Shown: piece by piece, positions 32,695-41,540 of the stretch
Position numbering within the stretch: the first letter of the stretch is position 1
Layout of the letters: every line of letters starts with the position of its first letter
Origin: Taklimakanibacter albus
GTDB taxonomy: Bacteria; Pseudomonadota; Alphaproteobacteria; Rhizobiales; Aestuariivirgaceae
DNA length: 64,000 bases
Direction: 5' to 3'
NCBI RefSeq assembly: GCF_016595235.1
Contig: NZ_JAENHL010000008.1
Location: 2,348,961 to 2,412,960 of the forward strand
Notes under the pieces: model-generated
The model's input: the letters and a program-made list of their open reading frames with translations, nothing else
The model's database searches: none
What the model was told of the DNA's origin: nothing
Made by a program: the position numbers and the translations under genes

Positions 32695-33717
32695 ATGAAA
32701 AAAATCGGATTCCTTTCCTTCGGGCATTGGACGCCCTCGTCGCAGTCGCAGACCCGCTCGGCGGCCGACGCGCTGCTGCAGTCGATCGACCTCGCGGTGG
32801 CGGCGGAGGAGCTGGGCGCCGACGGCGCCTATTTCCGCGTCCATCATTTCGCCCGCCAGCTCGCCTCGCCTTTCCCGCTGCTCGCGGCCATCGGCGCCCG
32901 GACGAAGCGCATCGAGATCGGCACCGCCGTCATCGACATGCGCTACGAGAACCCCTTCTACATGGTGGAGGATGCGGGCTCGGCCGACCTCATCTCCCGC
33001 GGGCGCCTGCAACTGGGGCTGAGCCGCGGGTCGCCCGAACAGGTCATCGATGGCTGGCGCTATTTCGGCTATGTGCCTCCGCAAGGCAAAAGCGACGCCG
33101 ACATGGCGCGCCAGCACACCGAAGTGTTCCTCCAGCTTCTGCAGGGCAAGGGATTCGCTGAGCCCAATCCGCGGCCGATGTTCCCCAACCCGCCGGGGCT
33201 GCTCCGCGTCGAGCCTCTATCCGAAGGCCTGCTGCCGCGCATCTGGTGGGGGGCGGCCACCAACGCCACCGCCGAATGGGCGGCGAAGCTCGGCATGAAT
33301 CTGCAAAGCTCGACCCTCAAATTCGACGAGACCGGCAAGCCATTCCATATCCAGCAGGCCGAGCAGATCAGGGCTTATCGGGCAGCCTGGAAGGCCGCGG
33401 GACACACACGGGAGCCGCGCGTCTCGGTCAGCCGCAGCATCTTCGCGCTGATGGACGACCGCGATCGCGCCTATTTCGGCCAGGGCAACCCGTCGAGCGA
33501 CCAGATCGGCTTCATCGAGGCGGATACGCGCGCCATCTTCGGGCGCAATTACGCCGCCGAACCCGATGTGCTGGTGAAGGAGCTGGCCAAGGACGAAGCC
33601 ATCGCCGAAGCCGACACGCTGCTCCTCACCGTGCCGAACCAGCTCGGCGTCGACTACAATGCACATGTCATCGAAGCGATCCTGAAGCATGTGGCGCCGG
33701 GGCTCGGGTGGCGGTAG
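32695..33717 (+). CDS. LLM-class flavin-dependent oxidoreductase
   Basis: A 340-residue luciferase-like monooxygenase. ELGADGAYFRVHHFARQLASPFPLLAAIGARTKRIEIGTAV spans the typical first barrel strands (residues 40-83), and RLQLGLSRGSPEQVIDGW near 104 is the family motif for flavin/phosphate contact. The family uses reduced FMN and oxygen to oxidise small organic molecules. The start ATG follows a CT-rich stretch without a strong ribosome site. Substrate not determined. Confidence 0.88.
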   Translation: MKKIGFLSFGHWTPSSQSQTRSAADALLQSIDLAVAAEELGADGAYFRVHHFARQLASPFPLLAAIGARTKRIEIGTAVIDMRYENPFYMVEDAGSADLISRGRLQLGLSRGSPEQVIDGWRYFGYVPPQGKSDADMARQHTEVFLQLLQGKGFAEPNPRPMFPNPPGLLRVEPLSEGLLPRIWWGAATNATAEWAAKLGMNLQSSTLKFDETGKPFHIQQAEQIRAYRAAWKAAGHTREPRVSVSRSIFALMDDRDRAYFGQGNPSSDQIGFIEADTRAIFGRNYAAEPDVLVKELAKDEAIAEADTLLLTVPNQLGVDYNAHVIEAILKHVAPGLGWR

Positions 33718-33730
33718 CGGTTTTATTCTC

Positions 33731-33833
33731 CGTCACCCCGACGAAAGTCGGGGCCCATTAAACTCGCGCAGCGCGGGCAGCGCTGCCTGATTTGCCGGCG
33801 TTCAATGGATCCCGGCTTGCGCCGGGATAACGG
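33731..33833. repeat. Intergenic repeat with two hairpins
   Basis: Hairpins CACCCCGACG/CGTCGGGG-type (CCCCGACgaaaGTCGGGG) and ATCCCGGC ttgc GCCGGGAT are joined by about 50 bases. This two-hairpin unit is widespread in alphaproteobacterial spacers. It separates the convergent LLM and MFS genes and may stop transcription from both sides. Confidence 0.75.
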
Positions 33834-33848
33834 TTTGGGGAGAGACCC

Positions 33849-35147
33849 TTACGCCGCGATCGCCTCGTCCTTCAGCAATCCGCTGCGGCTCTCGCGCACC
33901 GACAGAGCGGCGGCGGCCGAGATGGCGGCGCAGGCCATGATGTAGAAAGCGGGCATGGTGAAATCGCCGGTCGTGTCGATGAGCCAGGTGGCGACCGCGG
34001 GCGCGGTGCCGCCGGCGAGGCCGAAAGCGAGATTGTAAGCGGCCGACACCGCCGAGCAGCGCACCTCGCGCGGAAACACTTCGCAGAGCGCTATGGCATT
34101 GACCGCGCCATAGGAGCCGATGAGCAAGGTGAAGCCCATCTGGCCGAGAAAGACATAAAGGACCTCACCCGTCTGCATCAGGGCGAAGAGTGGCCAGGCG
34201 AAAATCAGAAGCCCGATCGAGGCGCCGGCGAGGATCGGCTTGCGGCCGATGCGGTCCGACAGGCGCGCCATGAACAGCACCACGCCGAGCAGGATCACCA
34301 TATTGAGCGAGTTGATCTGCAGCGCGGTGCGCGCGCCCATATCGGCGGCGAGCTTCAGCCAGGTGACGAGATAAACGAAGATCAGATAGAAGGCGACAGC
34401 ATTGACGAGGCTGATGCTCACCGCCTGCAGCATCGCCACGGGGTGCTCGCGCAAGGCCTTCATCAGCGGCGAACCTTCCGTGGCCGCCGGCTTGTCGAAC
34501 TCCATGCGCCGGCGCAGCAGGAAACCCGCCACGCCCACCAGCACGCCGAACAGGAACGGCACGCGCCAGCCCCAGGCCACCACCTCTTCGAGCGGCAAGA
34601 TGTTGAGGACAAGGGCGCCAACAGCGGAGCCGAGCAATATGCCGCCGGTGGCGCCGAAAGTCGCCCAGGCCGCCGCAGCTCCGCGCCGTCCGGGTTGCGC
34701 CGTCTCGGCCAGGAAGACGGCGGAGCTGGTAAATTCGCCACCCACCGCCAGGCCCTGCATCATACGGCAGAGCAGCATCAGGATCGACGCCCAGATGCCG
34801 ATATCGGCATAGGTCGGCAACAGGCCCATGAAAAGTGTGGGTATCGCCATCGCCACCACCGACCACAGCAAGGCCGGGCCGCGGCCGACCCGGTCGCCTA
34901 TATGGCCGAAGAGAATGGCGCCGAGAGGCCGCATGAAGAAGCCGACGGCGAAGACCGCATAAGCGGCGAGAAGCGAGGTGCGCGGGTCCTCGGACGGGAA
35001 ATAAAGGCTACCGATGGTGCGGGCGAAGAAGCCGTAAATGGCGAAATCGTACCATTCCATCACATTGCCGACGATGCCGGCCCAGACCACGCGCTTGCGG
35101 TCGCGGTGGCCCGCTTCACCCGTCGCGGGTGCCGATGTGCTGCTCAT
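33849..35147 (-). CDS. MHS-family MFS transporter
   Basis: A 432-residue major facilitator protein of the metabolite:proton symporter group. GNVMEWYDFAIYGFFA near residue 27 and FMRPLGAILFGHIGDRVGRGPALL near 72-95 are the subfamily motifs, and PEVRCS-like FPREVRCSAVS occurs near 355. Members such as ProP, KgtP and ShiA take up compatible solutes, dicarboxylates or shikimate. The substrate cannot be told here. Confidence 0.9.
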   Translation of the reverse strand: MSSTSAPATGEAGHRDRKRVVWAGIVGNVMEWYDFAIYGFFARTIGSLYFPSEDPRTSLLAAYAVFAVGFFMRPLGAILFGHIGDRVGRGPALLWSVVAMAIPTLFMGLLPTYADIGIWASILMLLCRMMQGLAVGGEFTSSAVFLAETAQPGRRGAAAAWATFGATGGILLGSAVGALVLNILPLEEVVAWGWRVPFLFGVLVGVAGFLLRRRMEFDKPAATEGSPLMKALREHPVAMLQAVSISLVNAVAFYLIFVYLVTWLKLAADMGARTALQINSLNMVILLGVVLFMARLSDRIGRKPILAGASIGLLIFAWPLFALMQTGEVLYVFLGQMGFTLLIGSYGAVNAIALCEVFPREVRCSAVSAAYNLAFGLAGGTAPAVATWLIDTTGDFTMPAFYIMACAAISAAAALSVRESRSGLLKDEAIAA

Positions 35148-35226
35148 CTGCCCTGAACCCCGTAGCCCCCGAGGTACTGACGCGACGATAATGCAGAATC
35201 TCAGCGGGCCACAAGAGGCGATAGAC

Positions 35227-36271
35227 CTAACCCACCGCGCCGATCTTCAGCGTGCGGCTCTCCTCGCGGCCGGCACCCTGGATCTCGATGCGGTCGTCAT
35301 GGACGGCGACGATCGCATAAGCGGTCGTGGCCGGCGTCTCGACCATGCCCTTGAAATTCACGAAATGCCTGCCCTTGAGCTCGCCATAGTTGCCGGCATG
35401 GTTGTGGCCGTTGAGATAGGCGACGACATGGTCGTGGCTGGTCAGAAGATCGACGATGCGCTCGCTGTCCCACAGATTGTGCTCATTGGCGGGATAGACC
35501 GGGTAATGGCCGAGCACGATGACGCGCTCCTTGGCCGCCTTCGCGGCGACGATGGTCTACTCCATCCAGGCGAACTGCTCATCGCTGAGCGATCCGTTCC
35601 ACACTTGCGCATTCGCCGCCTTGGCCTCGGTGAGCTTGGCCAGGCGTTCGGCGGCGAGCGCGCGGCGCGGATCGCCGACAGGGGGCGCGAAGGTCGACAC
35701 GTCATTGCCGTCGATGACCAGGAAGCGATAGCCGCCGCCGGCGAAATCGTAATAAGAGCGCTTCAGGCCGACCTGGCGCAGCACGGCATGGAGATAATCC
35801 GGCGCCACTTCGTAATCGTGATTGCCGAGCACGAAGAAATGCTCGTGCTTCAGGCGGTCATAGATCGGCAGGATGTCGTCATAGCTCTGCCAATGGCGGT
35901 CGATGATATCGCCCAATGTGGCGACGAAGCGCAGCTCCTCGCCGTTCAGCGCCTTCACCGCCTCATCGAGCTTCCACAGGCTGTTGGCGTAATACCGCGT
36001 GCCGTTGGTCACCGATCACGATGACTTTTGACGATTCCGTCAAAAGTCATGAGCGTGATCGGCGCTTTGAATCTGAGCATAATGCGCCAAGACGTGCCGT
36101 CTTGGCGCATTATGCTCCAGGCGGGAAAGGCGCATATTGCGGGTCGGCGACGATGCCGAATTTGAACAGCGGGGCGCCTTGTGCCTGAACCTCGCGGGCG
36201 GCGAAGCCGGCAAAGGGCGTCACCAAGGCGGCAGCGCCGGACAGTTTCAATAATCCGCGACGGTTCAACAT
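35227..36271 (-). pseudogene. Exported metallophosphoesterase, disrupted twice
   Basis: The gene begins MLNRRGLLKLSGAA (a Tat-type signal) and FKFGIVADPQYAPFPP, then is interrupted at about 36118-36007 by a palindromic repeat that brings a stop and changes frame. The frame resumes at GTRYYANSLWKLDEAV and runs through GDIIDRH, FVLGNHDYEV and then an in-frame TAG near 35557 where the normal codon is probably CAG (FAWME-stop-TIVAAK). The rest (VLGHYPVYPAN, YLNGHNHAGNYG) is intact to 35227. The metal-binding D-x-H, GDxxD, GNHD and GHxH motifs of calcineurin-like phosphoesterases are all still readable, so inactivation is recent. Confidence 0.88.
36007..36118. repeat. Double palindromic repeat inserted in the phosphoesterase gene
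   Basis: One hairpin has perfect 19-base arms starting GAGCATAATGCGCCAAGAC (36075-36093 and 36099-36117). The other has GATCACG, ATGACTTTTGACG and their complements (36014-36060). Two adjacent hairpins are the same plan as at 32494-32599. Removing about 105-110 bases would restore one reading frame. Confidence 0.85.
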
Positions 36272-36368
36272 GGGTGGCCTCCAGTCTTTTGGGTGAATGG
36301 AGACGCCGCTTAAGCGCGCCACATCTCATCGCGATGACAGGCCGATGAAAACGAACGGCTCGATGTCG

Positions 36369-37301
36369 TCAGATCGCAAGCTTGCGCGTCGCCTCGATCA
36401 AGGCATCGGTGATCTGCCCGAGCGCATCGAACTGGCCGTAATAATCGAGGCCAAAATCGCGCTGATGGCCGAGCCCGTGGTCGGAGGAAAGATGCCAGGT
36501 ACGGCCGCTCGAATTGAGCTCGAGCACATAAAGCCGGCCGCTGCCCTCCTCGCGGATGATGTCGATGCCGAACACCGGCACATAAGTGAGCTTGGCCGCG
36601 ATGTCGCGGGCAAGCGCCAGGATATCGGCATCTTCGATGAGGTCGAGCCGGCGGGCGACACCATTGGCCGCAACTTCGAGCTCGACATCGTCCTCGCCGT
36701 CGGGATCGAGCCGCGGCGAGTCCACGTCGGCGAGGGAGCGCATCGCATAGATGATGCGGCCGAGCACGGTCATGACACGATAGCAGCAGGTACGGGATCC
36801 GGTATGAATATAGCGCTGGGCGAGCATCAGCCGGCCGCGGCGTGGATCGTCCTCCGGGAGCCGCGACGTGTCGGTCCAGCGCACGAAGCGCGTGCGCCTG
36901 AGCGCGACGCCGCGGCCCCGATAGCCGACATCGGGCTTGATCACCGTGAACGGTCCCCATTTGCCGGCATCGAGCCTGAGATCCGGCGTGATCGGCAAGG
37001 TCTCGGGCACCGGCAGCCCGGCGATGCGCAGGCGCCGGAGCTCTTCGGATTTGGGGATATTGGCCGCCATCAACCGGGCGCCGCGCAAACGCGGATCGAG
37101 GGGCACGGGGATCGGCGAGAAAATGAGCGACGGCCGCTCGGCCATCTTCTGCCAGAAGCCCGAAGGCGGCGGCTCGGCGACCGACAGGACATGCACGTCG
37201 ATGTCGGTTGCCCGGCCATACATCATGTTGCGGATGGTGAGGAAGTCGGAGATCTGCTGGCGCTTCGGCACCTGAATGATGATCAGATTATACGCAGGCA
37301 T
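36369..37301 (-). CDS. ATP-grasp domain protein
   Basis: A 310-residue protein. A glycine-rich loop GPFTVIKPDVGYRGRGV near 125-141 matches the ATP-clamping loop of ATP-grasp enzymes, and FGIDIIREEGSGRLYVLELNSSGRTW near 250-275 gives the D..E.N metal/ATP ligands. RimK-like or tetrahydromethanopterin-type ligases are related. There is no signal peptide. These enzymes join a carboxylate and an amine or thiol using ATP. The start at 37301 (MPAYNLI) is preferred over a codon 21 bases earlier. Substrates are unknown. Confidence 0.75.
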   Translation of the reverse strand: MPAYNLIIIQVPKRQQISDFLTIRNMMYGRATDIDVHVLSVAEPPPSGFWQKMAERPSLIFSPIPVPLDPRLRGARLMAANIPKSEELRRLRIAGLPVPETLPITPDLRLDAGKWGPFTVIKPDVGYRGRGVALRRTRFVRWTDTSRLPEDDPRRGRLMLAQRYIHTGSRTCCYRVMTVLGRIIYAMRSLADVDSPRLDPDGEDDVELEVAANGVARRLDLIEDADILALARDIAAKLTYVPVFGIDIIREEGSGRLYVLELNSSGRTWHLSSDHGLGHQRDFGLDYYGQFDALGQITDALIEATRKLAI

Positions 37302-37385
37302 GCCCGGCACGCGTCCCCACAACTACCCTCGAGATGACTTTAGGTAGTTTTTAGGCGACGGATCAAGGGGTGGAATTGCTCGTCG

Positions 37386-38108
37386 TCATGTGAGCCTGAT
37401 GCTGACGCCGATGCGGCGCAGGCCCAGTTGCGCGATGACACGCTGCGAAGCGAGATTGTCGTGATCGGCGCCGTAGAAAAGGCGGCGCGTCTTGAGCTCA
37501 GGCAGGTTGCTCCAGGCGGCGGTGACCAGACGCGCCAGGCCACGGCCGCGGAATTTCGGCACGGTGGCGAGGCCGAGCTCGGCGCCGGCATCGGAAAGGC
37601 GTGCGGCGAACGCCGTAGAGGCTACCTCGCCGTCCACCATCAGCATCACCCAGGGCGCCCAGAGATCCTCGGGCACACGCATGCGCAGAGCGGCGAGATT
37701 TTCCGGCATGCCATGCTTCGCAATATCGGCGACGAAGCGCGCACCCTCCTCGCTCCGGGAGGAGATGAGCTTTGCGGCGCTCTCCACCGCGAGGCCATGC
37801 GGCAGCTCATGAACAAGCTCGCGGCTGAGCGTGGCGCCGGGAAGCAGCCTCTCATAGTCCGCGATGAAGCGTGGCAGCGCGCCTGGTTCGTCGAAAGGCG
37901 GCTCCCGCGCGGCCAGCGCTTCGATCTCGGCGGCGATATCGGGCGCCAGGTTCCGATGCAGCCGCGCGACGGTGCCGCTCTTGCAACCGGCCAGCCAGAA
38001 TTGCGGGCCTGCCGACCGGTCGGGATCATTTTCACGCGCGATGCGCCCTTCGGGCGTCAGAACATAAAGCGTGCGGCCTTCGAGATCGAGCAAATCGAGA
38101 TCAGTCAT
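37386..38108 (-). CDS. GNAT family N-acetyltransferase (FR47-like)
   Basis: A 240-residue protein with the GNAT fold in its C-terminal half: MLMVDGEVASTAFAARLSDAGAELGLATVPKFRGRGLARLVTAAW (residues 154-198), which holds the V-x-x-x-x-R-G-x-G-x-A acetyl-CoA loop, and NLASQRVIAQLGLRRIG near the end. The N-terminal 120 residues look like a second, degenerate GNAT-like domain, as in FR47-type proteins. Substrate unknown. Confidence 0.85.
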   Translation of the reverse strand: MTDLDLLDLEGRTLYVLTPEGRIARENDPDRSAGPQFWLAGCKSGTVARLHRNLAPDIAAEIEALAAREPPFDEPGALPRFIADYERLLPGATLSRELVHELPHGLAVESAAKLISSRSEEGARFVADIAKHGMPENLAALRMRVPEDLWAPWVMLMVDGEVASTAFAARLSDAGAELGLATVPKFRGRGLARLVTAAWSNLPELKTRRLFYGADHDNLASQRVIAQLGLRRIGVSIRLT

Positions 38109-38142
38109 GCTCCCTTCTACCGCGGGACCAGATCATGCCGCC

Positions 38143-38192
38143 AGAGCGCTTCCCGCCAAAGTCGCTCGACTTTGGCGATAAGGAAGCGCTCC
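38143..38192. repeat. Palindromic repeat (CGCCAAAGT type), copy 1
   Basis: GAGCGCTTCC, CGCCAAAGT, a six-base loop, ACTTTGGCG, ATAAGG and GGAAGCGCTC form one hairpin. The core CGCCAAAGT/ACTTTGGCG with ATAAGG recurs at 58546-58592. Confidence 0.8.
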
Positions 38193-38205
38193 AGTTTATA
38201 TGCTT

Positions 38206-38266
38206 TCGAGCCCTTTTACCCGATTTGATCGAATCGGAACGATTCGATCAAATCGGGTAGGGCTCT
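38206..38266. repeat. Palindromic repeat overlapping the GST 3' end
   Basis: Arms of 19 perfect bases (TACCCGATTTGATCGAATC at 38217-38235 and its complement at 38241-38259) flank a five-base loop, with outer GAGCCC/GGGCTC pairs. The arm supplies the last codons and the TGA stop of the GST gene. Confidence 0.85.
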
Positions 38267-38898
38267 AGCGGCGCCAGGCCTTCCGTTGCGATGGCGCGCT
38301 GGAGCGACGGGCGGTGCGCCAGATTTTCGGCGAAGCGGGTGAAGTTGGCATAGGTGCCGCGCATATCGAGGCCGATGCCGACACCCCAGCGATAAAGCAC
38401 ATAGAGAAACGCATCCGCGGCGGTCAGCCCGTCGCCCACCGCATGCGGGCTGGTGAGCTTGGCATCGATCATGGCGTAGCAGTCGGCCACCGTCTGCCGT
38501 CCCTTGGCGGTGATTGCCGGATAGAGCGTCTCGTCGTCAGTGAATCGTTGCGGCCGCCACAGGCTGCCATAGGCTTGGCCATGCACCGTGCCCGACAGCC
38601 AGTTCAGCCATTCGAGCACCCGTGCCTGCGCCAGCGGCGTCCCGCCCATCAGATGATGCTGCGGCGCCAGCTGCGAGATGGCGAGGGTAATGGCGGGAAG
38701 CTCGGTGATCACCTCGTCGTCGAGCGCCAGGACCGGCAGGCGCTTCTTCGGGTTGAGGCGCGTGAACGCCTCGGTCAGATGAGCGCCTTCGCGGATGGGC
38801 ACCCGGATCGCCTCGAAATCCTGGCCGATCTCGTTCAGCAGCATATGCGGCGCCAGTGAGCAGGCGCCCGGCGAATACCAGAGTTTTACGCTGGGCAT
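38248..38898 (-). CDS. Glutathione S-transferase family protein
   Basis: A 216-residue GST. The thioredoxin-like N-terminal domain starts KLWYSPGACSLAPHMLLNEIG, the beta-class pattern with the serine/cysteine near residue 11, and has the cis-proline region RLPVLALDDEVITELPAI near 55-72. The helical C-terminal domain has GDGLTAADAFLYVLYRW near 158. It conjugates or reduces substrates with glutathione. The last residues (PYPI) and the stop are encoded by a palindromic repeat, so the natural C-terminus was probably altered. It is divergent from a TetR gene, with the operator between them. Confidence 0.9.
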   Translation of the reverse strand: MPSVKLWYSPGACSLAPHMLLNEIGQDFEAIRVPIREGAHLTEAFTRLNPKKRLPVLALDDEVITELPAITLAISQLAPQHHLMGGTPLAQARVLEWLNWLSGTVHGQAYGSLWRPQRFTDDETLYPAITAKGRQTVADCYAMIDAKLTSPHAVGDGLTAADAFLYVLYRWGVGIGLDMRGTYANFTRFAENLAHRPSLQRAIATEGLAPLEPYPI

Positions 38899-38920
38899 GT
38901 GGACATCCTCGCACGCATAA

Positions 38921-38949
38921 TTGACTAGGTAGACCAGTCTACCTATGAT
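38921..38949 (+). promoter_or_regulatory. TetR promoter and 20-bp operator
   Basis: TTGACT (38921-38926) and TATGAT (38944-38949) are 17 bases apart. A near-continuous palindrome TAGGTAGAC-CA-GTCTACCTA (38926-38945) fills the spacer. The predicted transcript starts at the ATG of the TetR gene. The same site lies 28-47 bases upstream of the divergent GST gene, so one operator could control both. Confidence 0.8.
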
Positions 38950-38955
38950 TCGACA

Positions 38956-39525
38956 ATGGCGCAAGACAGGGAGAAAGCCGGAGGCGAAGGACGGCGCAAG
39001 CTGATCGATACGGCGCGTCAGCTCTTCACCCTGCGCGGGGTGGCGCATGTCGGTATCAATGAAGTGACCGCGGAAGCGGGCGTGGCGCGCATGACGCTCT
39101 ACAACAACTTCCCGTCCAAGGAGGCGCTCACCGAAGCGGTCTATCGCGAGATGGCGGAGAAGGCGCTCGCCCGCCTCGATGAGGTCATCGCGTCGGAGAC
39201 GACGGAGGAGAAACGCATCTCAGGCCTCTTCAGCCATTTCGGCCGCAATGCCGGGAGCCCCTCCTATCGCGGCTGCTCCTTCATCCATGCGAGCCTGCAG
39301 GAGGCGGATCCCAAGGGCAAATTGCAGGCGATCGTGCAGACATACAAGAAAGCACTGCGCCAGCGCATCTTCGCCATGCTCGACGGCAAGCGGCGCAACC
39401 GGGCGCTGCTCGCCGACCAGATCACCATCCTGCTCGATGGCGCGGTGACCGAGGCCTATATCAAGGGTGTCGATGATCCATTGGCGGCAGCGCGCCAGGC
39501 GGCGATCACGCTGGCGCGGGTGTGA
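38956..39525 (+). CDS. TetR family regulator
   Basis: A 189-residue regulator. The DNA-binding domain RRKLIDTARQLFTLRGVAHVGINEVTAEAGVARMTLYNNFPSKEALTEAVY (residues 13-61) is typical. The C-terminal ligand domain has RGCSFIHASLQE near 110, like regulators of the YP_ / CGMCC type that respond to small electrophiles. It is divergent from the GST gene and the palindrome between them is its probable operator, so it likely represses the GST and itself. There is no ribosome site and the -10 box is seven bases before the ATG, which predicts a leaderless mRNA. Confidence 0.92.
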   Translation: MAQDREKAGGEGRRKLIDTARQLFTLRGVAHVGINEVTAEAGVARMTLYNNFPSKEALTEAVYREMAEKALARLDEVIASETTEEKRISGLFSHFGRNAGSPSYRGCSFIHASLQEADPKGKLQAIVQTYKKALRQRIFAMLDGKRRNRALLADQITILLDGAVTEAYIKGVDDPLAAARQAAITLARV

Positions 39526-39536
39526 TCTCGCTTTAG

Positions 39537-39650
39537 CCCTCACCCTGAGGCGCCCGGTGAAGCCGGGCCTCGAAGGGTCTGCTTCGACAAGCTCGCTTTA
39601 TCCTGAAGGATGCTTCGAGGCTCGCTACGCTCGCACCTCAGCATGAGGTT
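39537..39650. repeat. Dispersed imperfect inverted repeat, copy 2
   Basis: It begins GCCCTCACCCTGAGG and ends with GCACCTCAGCATGAGG, like copy 1 at 1741-1850 in reverse order. It carries CTTCGAGGCTCGCTACGCTC near the right end. It lies between two convergent genes. Confidence 0.75.
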
Positions 39651-39662
39651 CTCGGAAAGAAC

Positions 39663-40589
39663 TCAGTCCGCCCATTCATGGTCGGTGGTGAAGGCGATGG
39701 TGAGCCAGCGGTCGGGACCTTCGCCGCCGATCGCAAGGCCGATCTCGTCGCGGATGCGGTCCCAGTCCTCGAGCCGTTTCGGCGGCCAGCCCTTGGGTGC
39801 CACGAAATAAAGCTCGATCTGGCGGCCGCGGCCGACGCGCGCGACATAGGCGCGGTGCGACAGGAAGCCGTAGCGCGCGACGATCGCCTGCGCCACCCGG
39901 TCGACTTCCTGCTTGAGACCGGCAGGCGTCACGAGAAGAACATCGGCGAGCGCCTGCCTGACCGTGCCGATGGGGATCGGGATGATGACGAGACAGACCA
40001 GCGCCAGCACCAGGGGATCGATATAGGGTGAGAGATATTGATACGCGGTGCCCTGGATGAAATAGCCGATGACAAAGGCGATGAGCAGTGCCGCCGTAAT
40101 GGCGCCCGACATCGCCCACGCCTTGGCGTCGAGCGCCAGAAAGTCGGACCCGATGCGCCGATTGGCATAACGGCCGAACATCGCCATGGCGAAGCAGGCG
40201 CCAAGCGTCACCACCGCATAGATGATGGCGAGGTCGAAATCGAGCGGGCGGCCGCCGGTCATCAGGCTGCCGATGGCGTTGATCAGCGCATAGATGGCGG
40301 CGCCCATCAGCAGCACGCCGTTGAGCAGCAGCACGATGGGCTCGAGATGCCAGAAGCCCATGGTGAAGCGCTCGCCGACGCGCGAGCGCGATGTACCCGA
40401 GGCCGTCGATGCGGCAATGAGATTGGCGACGAGCAGCGCCACGACGGTCATGCCGGCATCGGCCAAGGCATAGACGCCGTCAAAGACGATGGCGAAGGAG
40501 CCGGAAAGAAGACCGAAGAGGATGCCGAAACCCGCGACGATAAAGGTCACGGCAATGGACAGTCGCAATATGCCCCGCTCGGTCATCAT
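39663..40589 (-). CDS. Cation diffusion facilitator family transporter (atypical)
   Basis: A 308-residue protein with five to six hydrophobic segments followed by a cytoplasmic domain from about residue 215. The fold and GSFAIVFDGVYALADAGMTVVALL (residues 29-52) match CDF proteins, and SDFLALDAKAWAMSGAITAALL near 147 matches the second metal-binding helix. The usual H/D-x-x-x-D ligands are only partly kept (D-x-x-x-x-L-A-D and A-L-D-A-K), so metal specificity is uncertain. CDF proteins export divalent cations in exchange for protons. Confidence 0.8.
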   Translation of the reverse strand: MMTERGILRLSIAVTFIVAGFGILFGLLSGSFAIVFDGVYALADAGMTVVALLVANLIAASTASGTSRSRVGERFTMGFWHLEPIVLLLNGVLLMGAAIYALINAIGSLMTGGRPLDFDLAIIYAVVTLGACFAMAMFGRYANRRIGSDFLALDAKAWAMSGAITAALLIAFVIGYFIQGTAYQYLSPYIDPLVLALVCLVIIPIPIGTVRQALADVLLVTPAGLKQEVDRVAQAIVARYGFLSHRAYVARVGRGRQIELYFVAPKGWPPKRLEDWDRIRDEIGLAIGGEGPDRWLTIAFTTDHEWAD

Positions 40590-40630
40590 GGGGCGAGCAT
40601 ACAGGGGAGGAGGACGGGGGCAAGTCTAAG

Positions 40631-40686
40631 AGCCCTCACCCGGCCTTCGGCCACCCTCTCCCATTGCTTCGCAACGGGAGAGGGGG
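40631..40686. repeat. Intergenic repeat (CCCTCACCCGGCCTTCGGCC type), copy 1
   Basis: It begins GCCCTCACCCGGCCTTCGGC and contains CTCTCCC...GGGAGAGG. A near-identical unit is at 52029-52080. These are common spacer repeats in this order. It separates two genes on the same strand and may trim or stop transcription. Confidence 0.75.
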
Positions 40687-40710
40687 ATTATCTGGAGAGG
40701 GCAAACGTTA

Positions 40711-41499
40711 TCAAATGCTCGGGAAATTGGCCGGCAGCGGGGTGCCGATCCATTTTTCCGACAGCGCCGACAGCGAGCCGTCGAGCAGGCCGAGATGGAT
40801 ATAGGTGTCGAGCCAGCGCAGCAATTCGGGGCTCGCCTGCTGGATGCCGATATAGCAGGGCGAGAACTGCAGGATGAATTTGGGTTTCAGCTGCAGCTTC
40901 GGGTCCTTGTCCATCATGTCCTTGGCGACGACGTCGGCGGTGGCGAGAAGCTGCGCCTGGCCGGAGGTGAAGGCGGCCGCGGCGGTCGCGTCGTCATCGA
41001 AACGGATGATCTTGGCATTGGGCGCCGCCTTGGTGAGCTCGAGGTCCTGCGTCGTGCCGCGGGCGACCGCGACGGTCTGGTCGGTGAGATCGGAAGGCTT
41101 CGTCACCGCGATGCTGTCCGGCCCGAAGACGCCGATGGACAGCGCTGCATAGGGCGAGGTGAAGGCGATCTGCAAGGCGCGCTCGGGCGTGGCACCCATG
41201 GCGGCGATGACGATGTCGAGCTTGTCGGTGGCGAGATAAGGCACGCGGTTGGCGCCGGTGATCTGCTGCAATTCGAGCTTCACGCCCAACGCCTCGGCGA
41301 TCTTCTTCGCCATGTCGACATCGAGGCCGACCGCCTCGTTGTTCTTGTCGACGGAACCGAAAGGCGGCACGTCGATCGGCACGCCGATGCGCACCACGCC
41401 GTTCTTGATGATCTGCTGGAGGTCGGCGGCCTTCACCGGCAGGGCGGCGAAGAGACCTGCCAATAAGACGGCGAAGATTAGTCTCGTCAGATGTTTCAT
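40711..41499 (-). CDS. Amino-acid-type ABC transporter substrate-binding protein
   Basis: A 262-residue periplasmic protein (family 3 type). Residues 1-24 are a signal peptide ending AALPVKAA. VVRIGVPIDVPPFGSVD near 36 and GLDVDMAKKIAEALGVKLEL near 58-77 are the family start, with the ligand-binding arginine expected in ANRVPYLATDKLDIVIAAMGATPERA. It delivers a polar amino acid or related compound to the membrane permeases encoded just upstream. It follows the ATPase gene at some distance, past a palindromic repeat, so it may have its own level of expression. Confidence 0.9.
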   Translation of the reverse strand: MKHLTRLIFAVLLAGLFAALPVKAADLQQIIKNGVVRIGVPIDVPPFGSVDKNNEAVGLDVDMAKKIAEALGVKLELQQITGANRVPYLATDKLDIVIAAMGATPERALQIAFTSPYAALSIGVFGPDSIAVTKPSDLTDQTVAVARGTTQDLELTKAAPNAKIIRFDDDATAAAAFTSGQAQLLATADVVAKDMMDKDPKLQLKPKFILQFSPCYIGIQQASPELLRWLDTYIHLGLLDGSLSALSEKWIGTPLPANFPSI

Positions 41500-41540
41500 T
41501 TCAATCTCCCTAGGCTTCGTTGAATATCATTCTCCCGATT

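Noticed and set aside
31479-33161. Open frame of about 560 codons on the plus strand from the esterase into the LLM gene
   Set aside because: It runs antisense through the esterase, then through palindromic repeats and out of frame into the monooxygenase gene.
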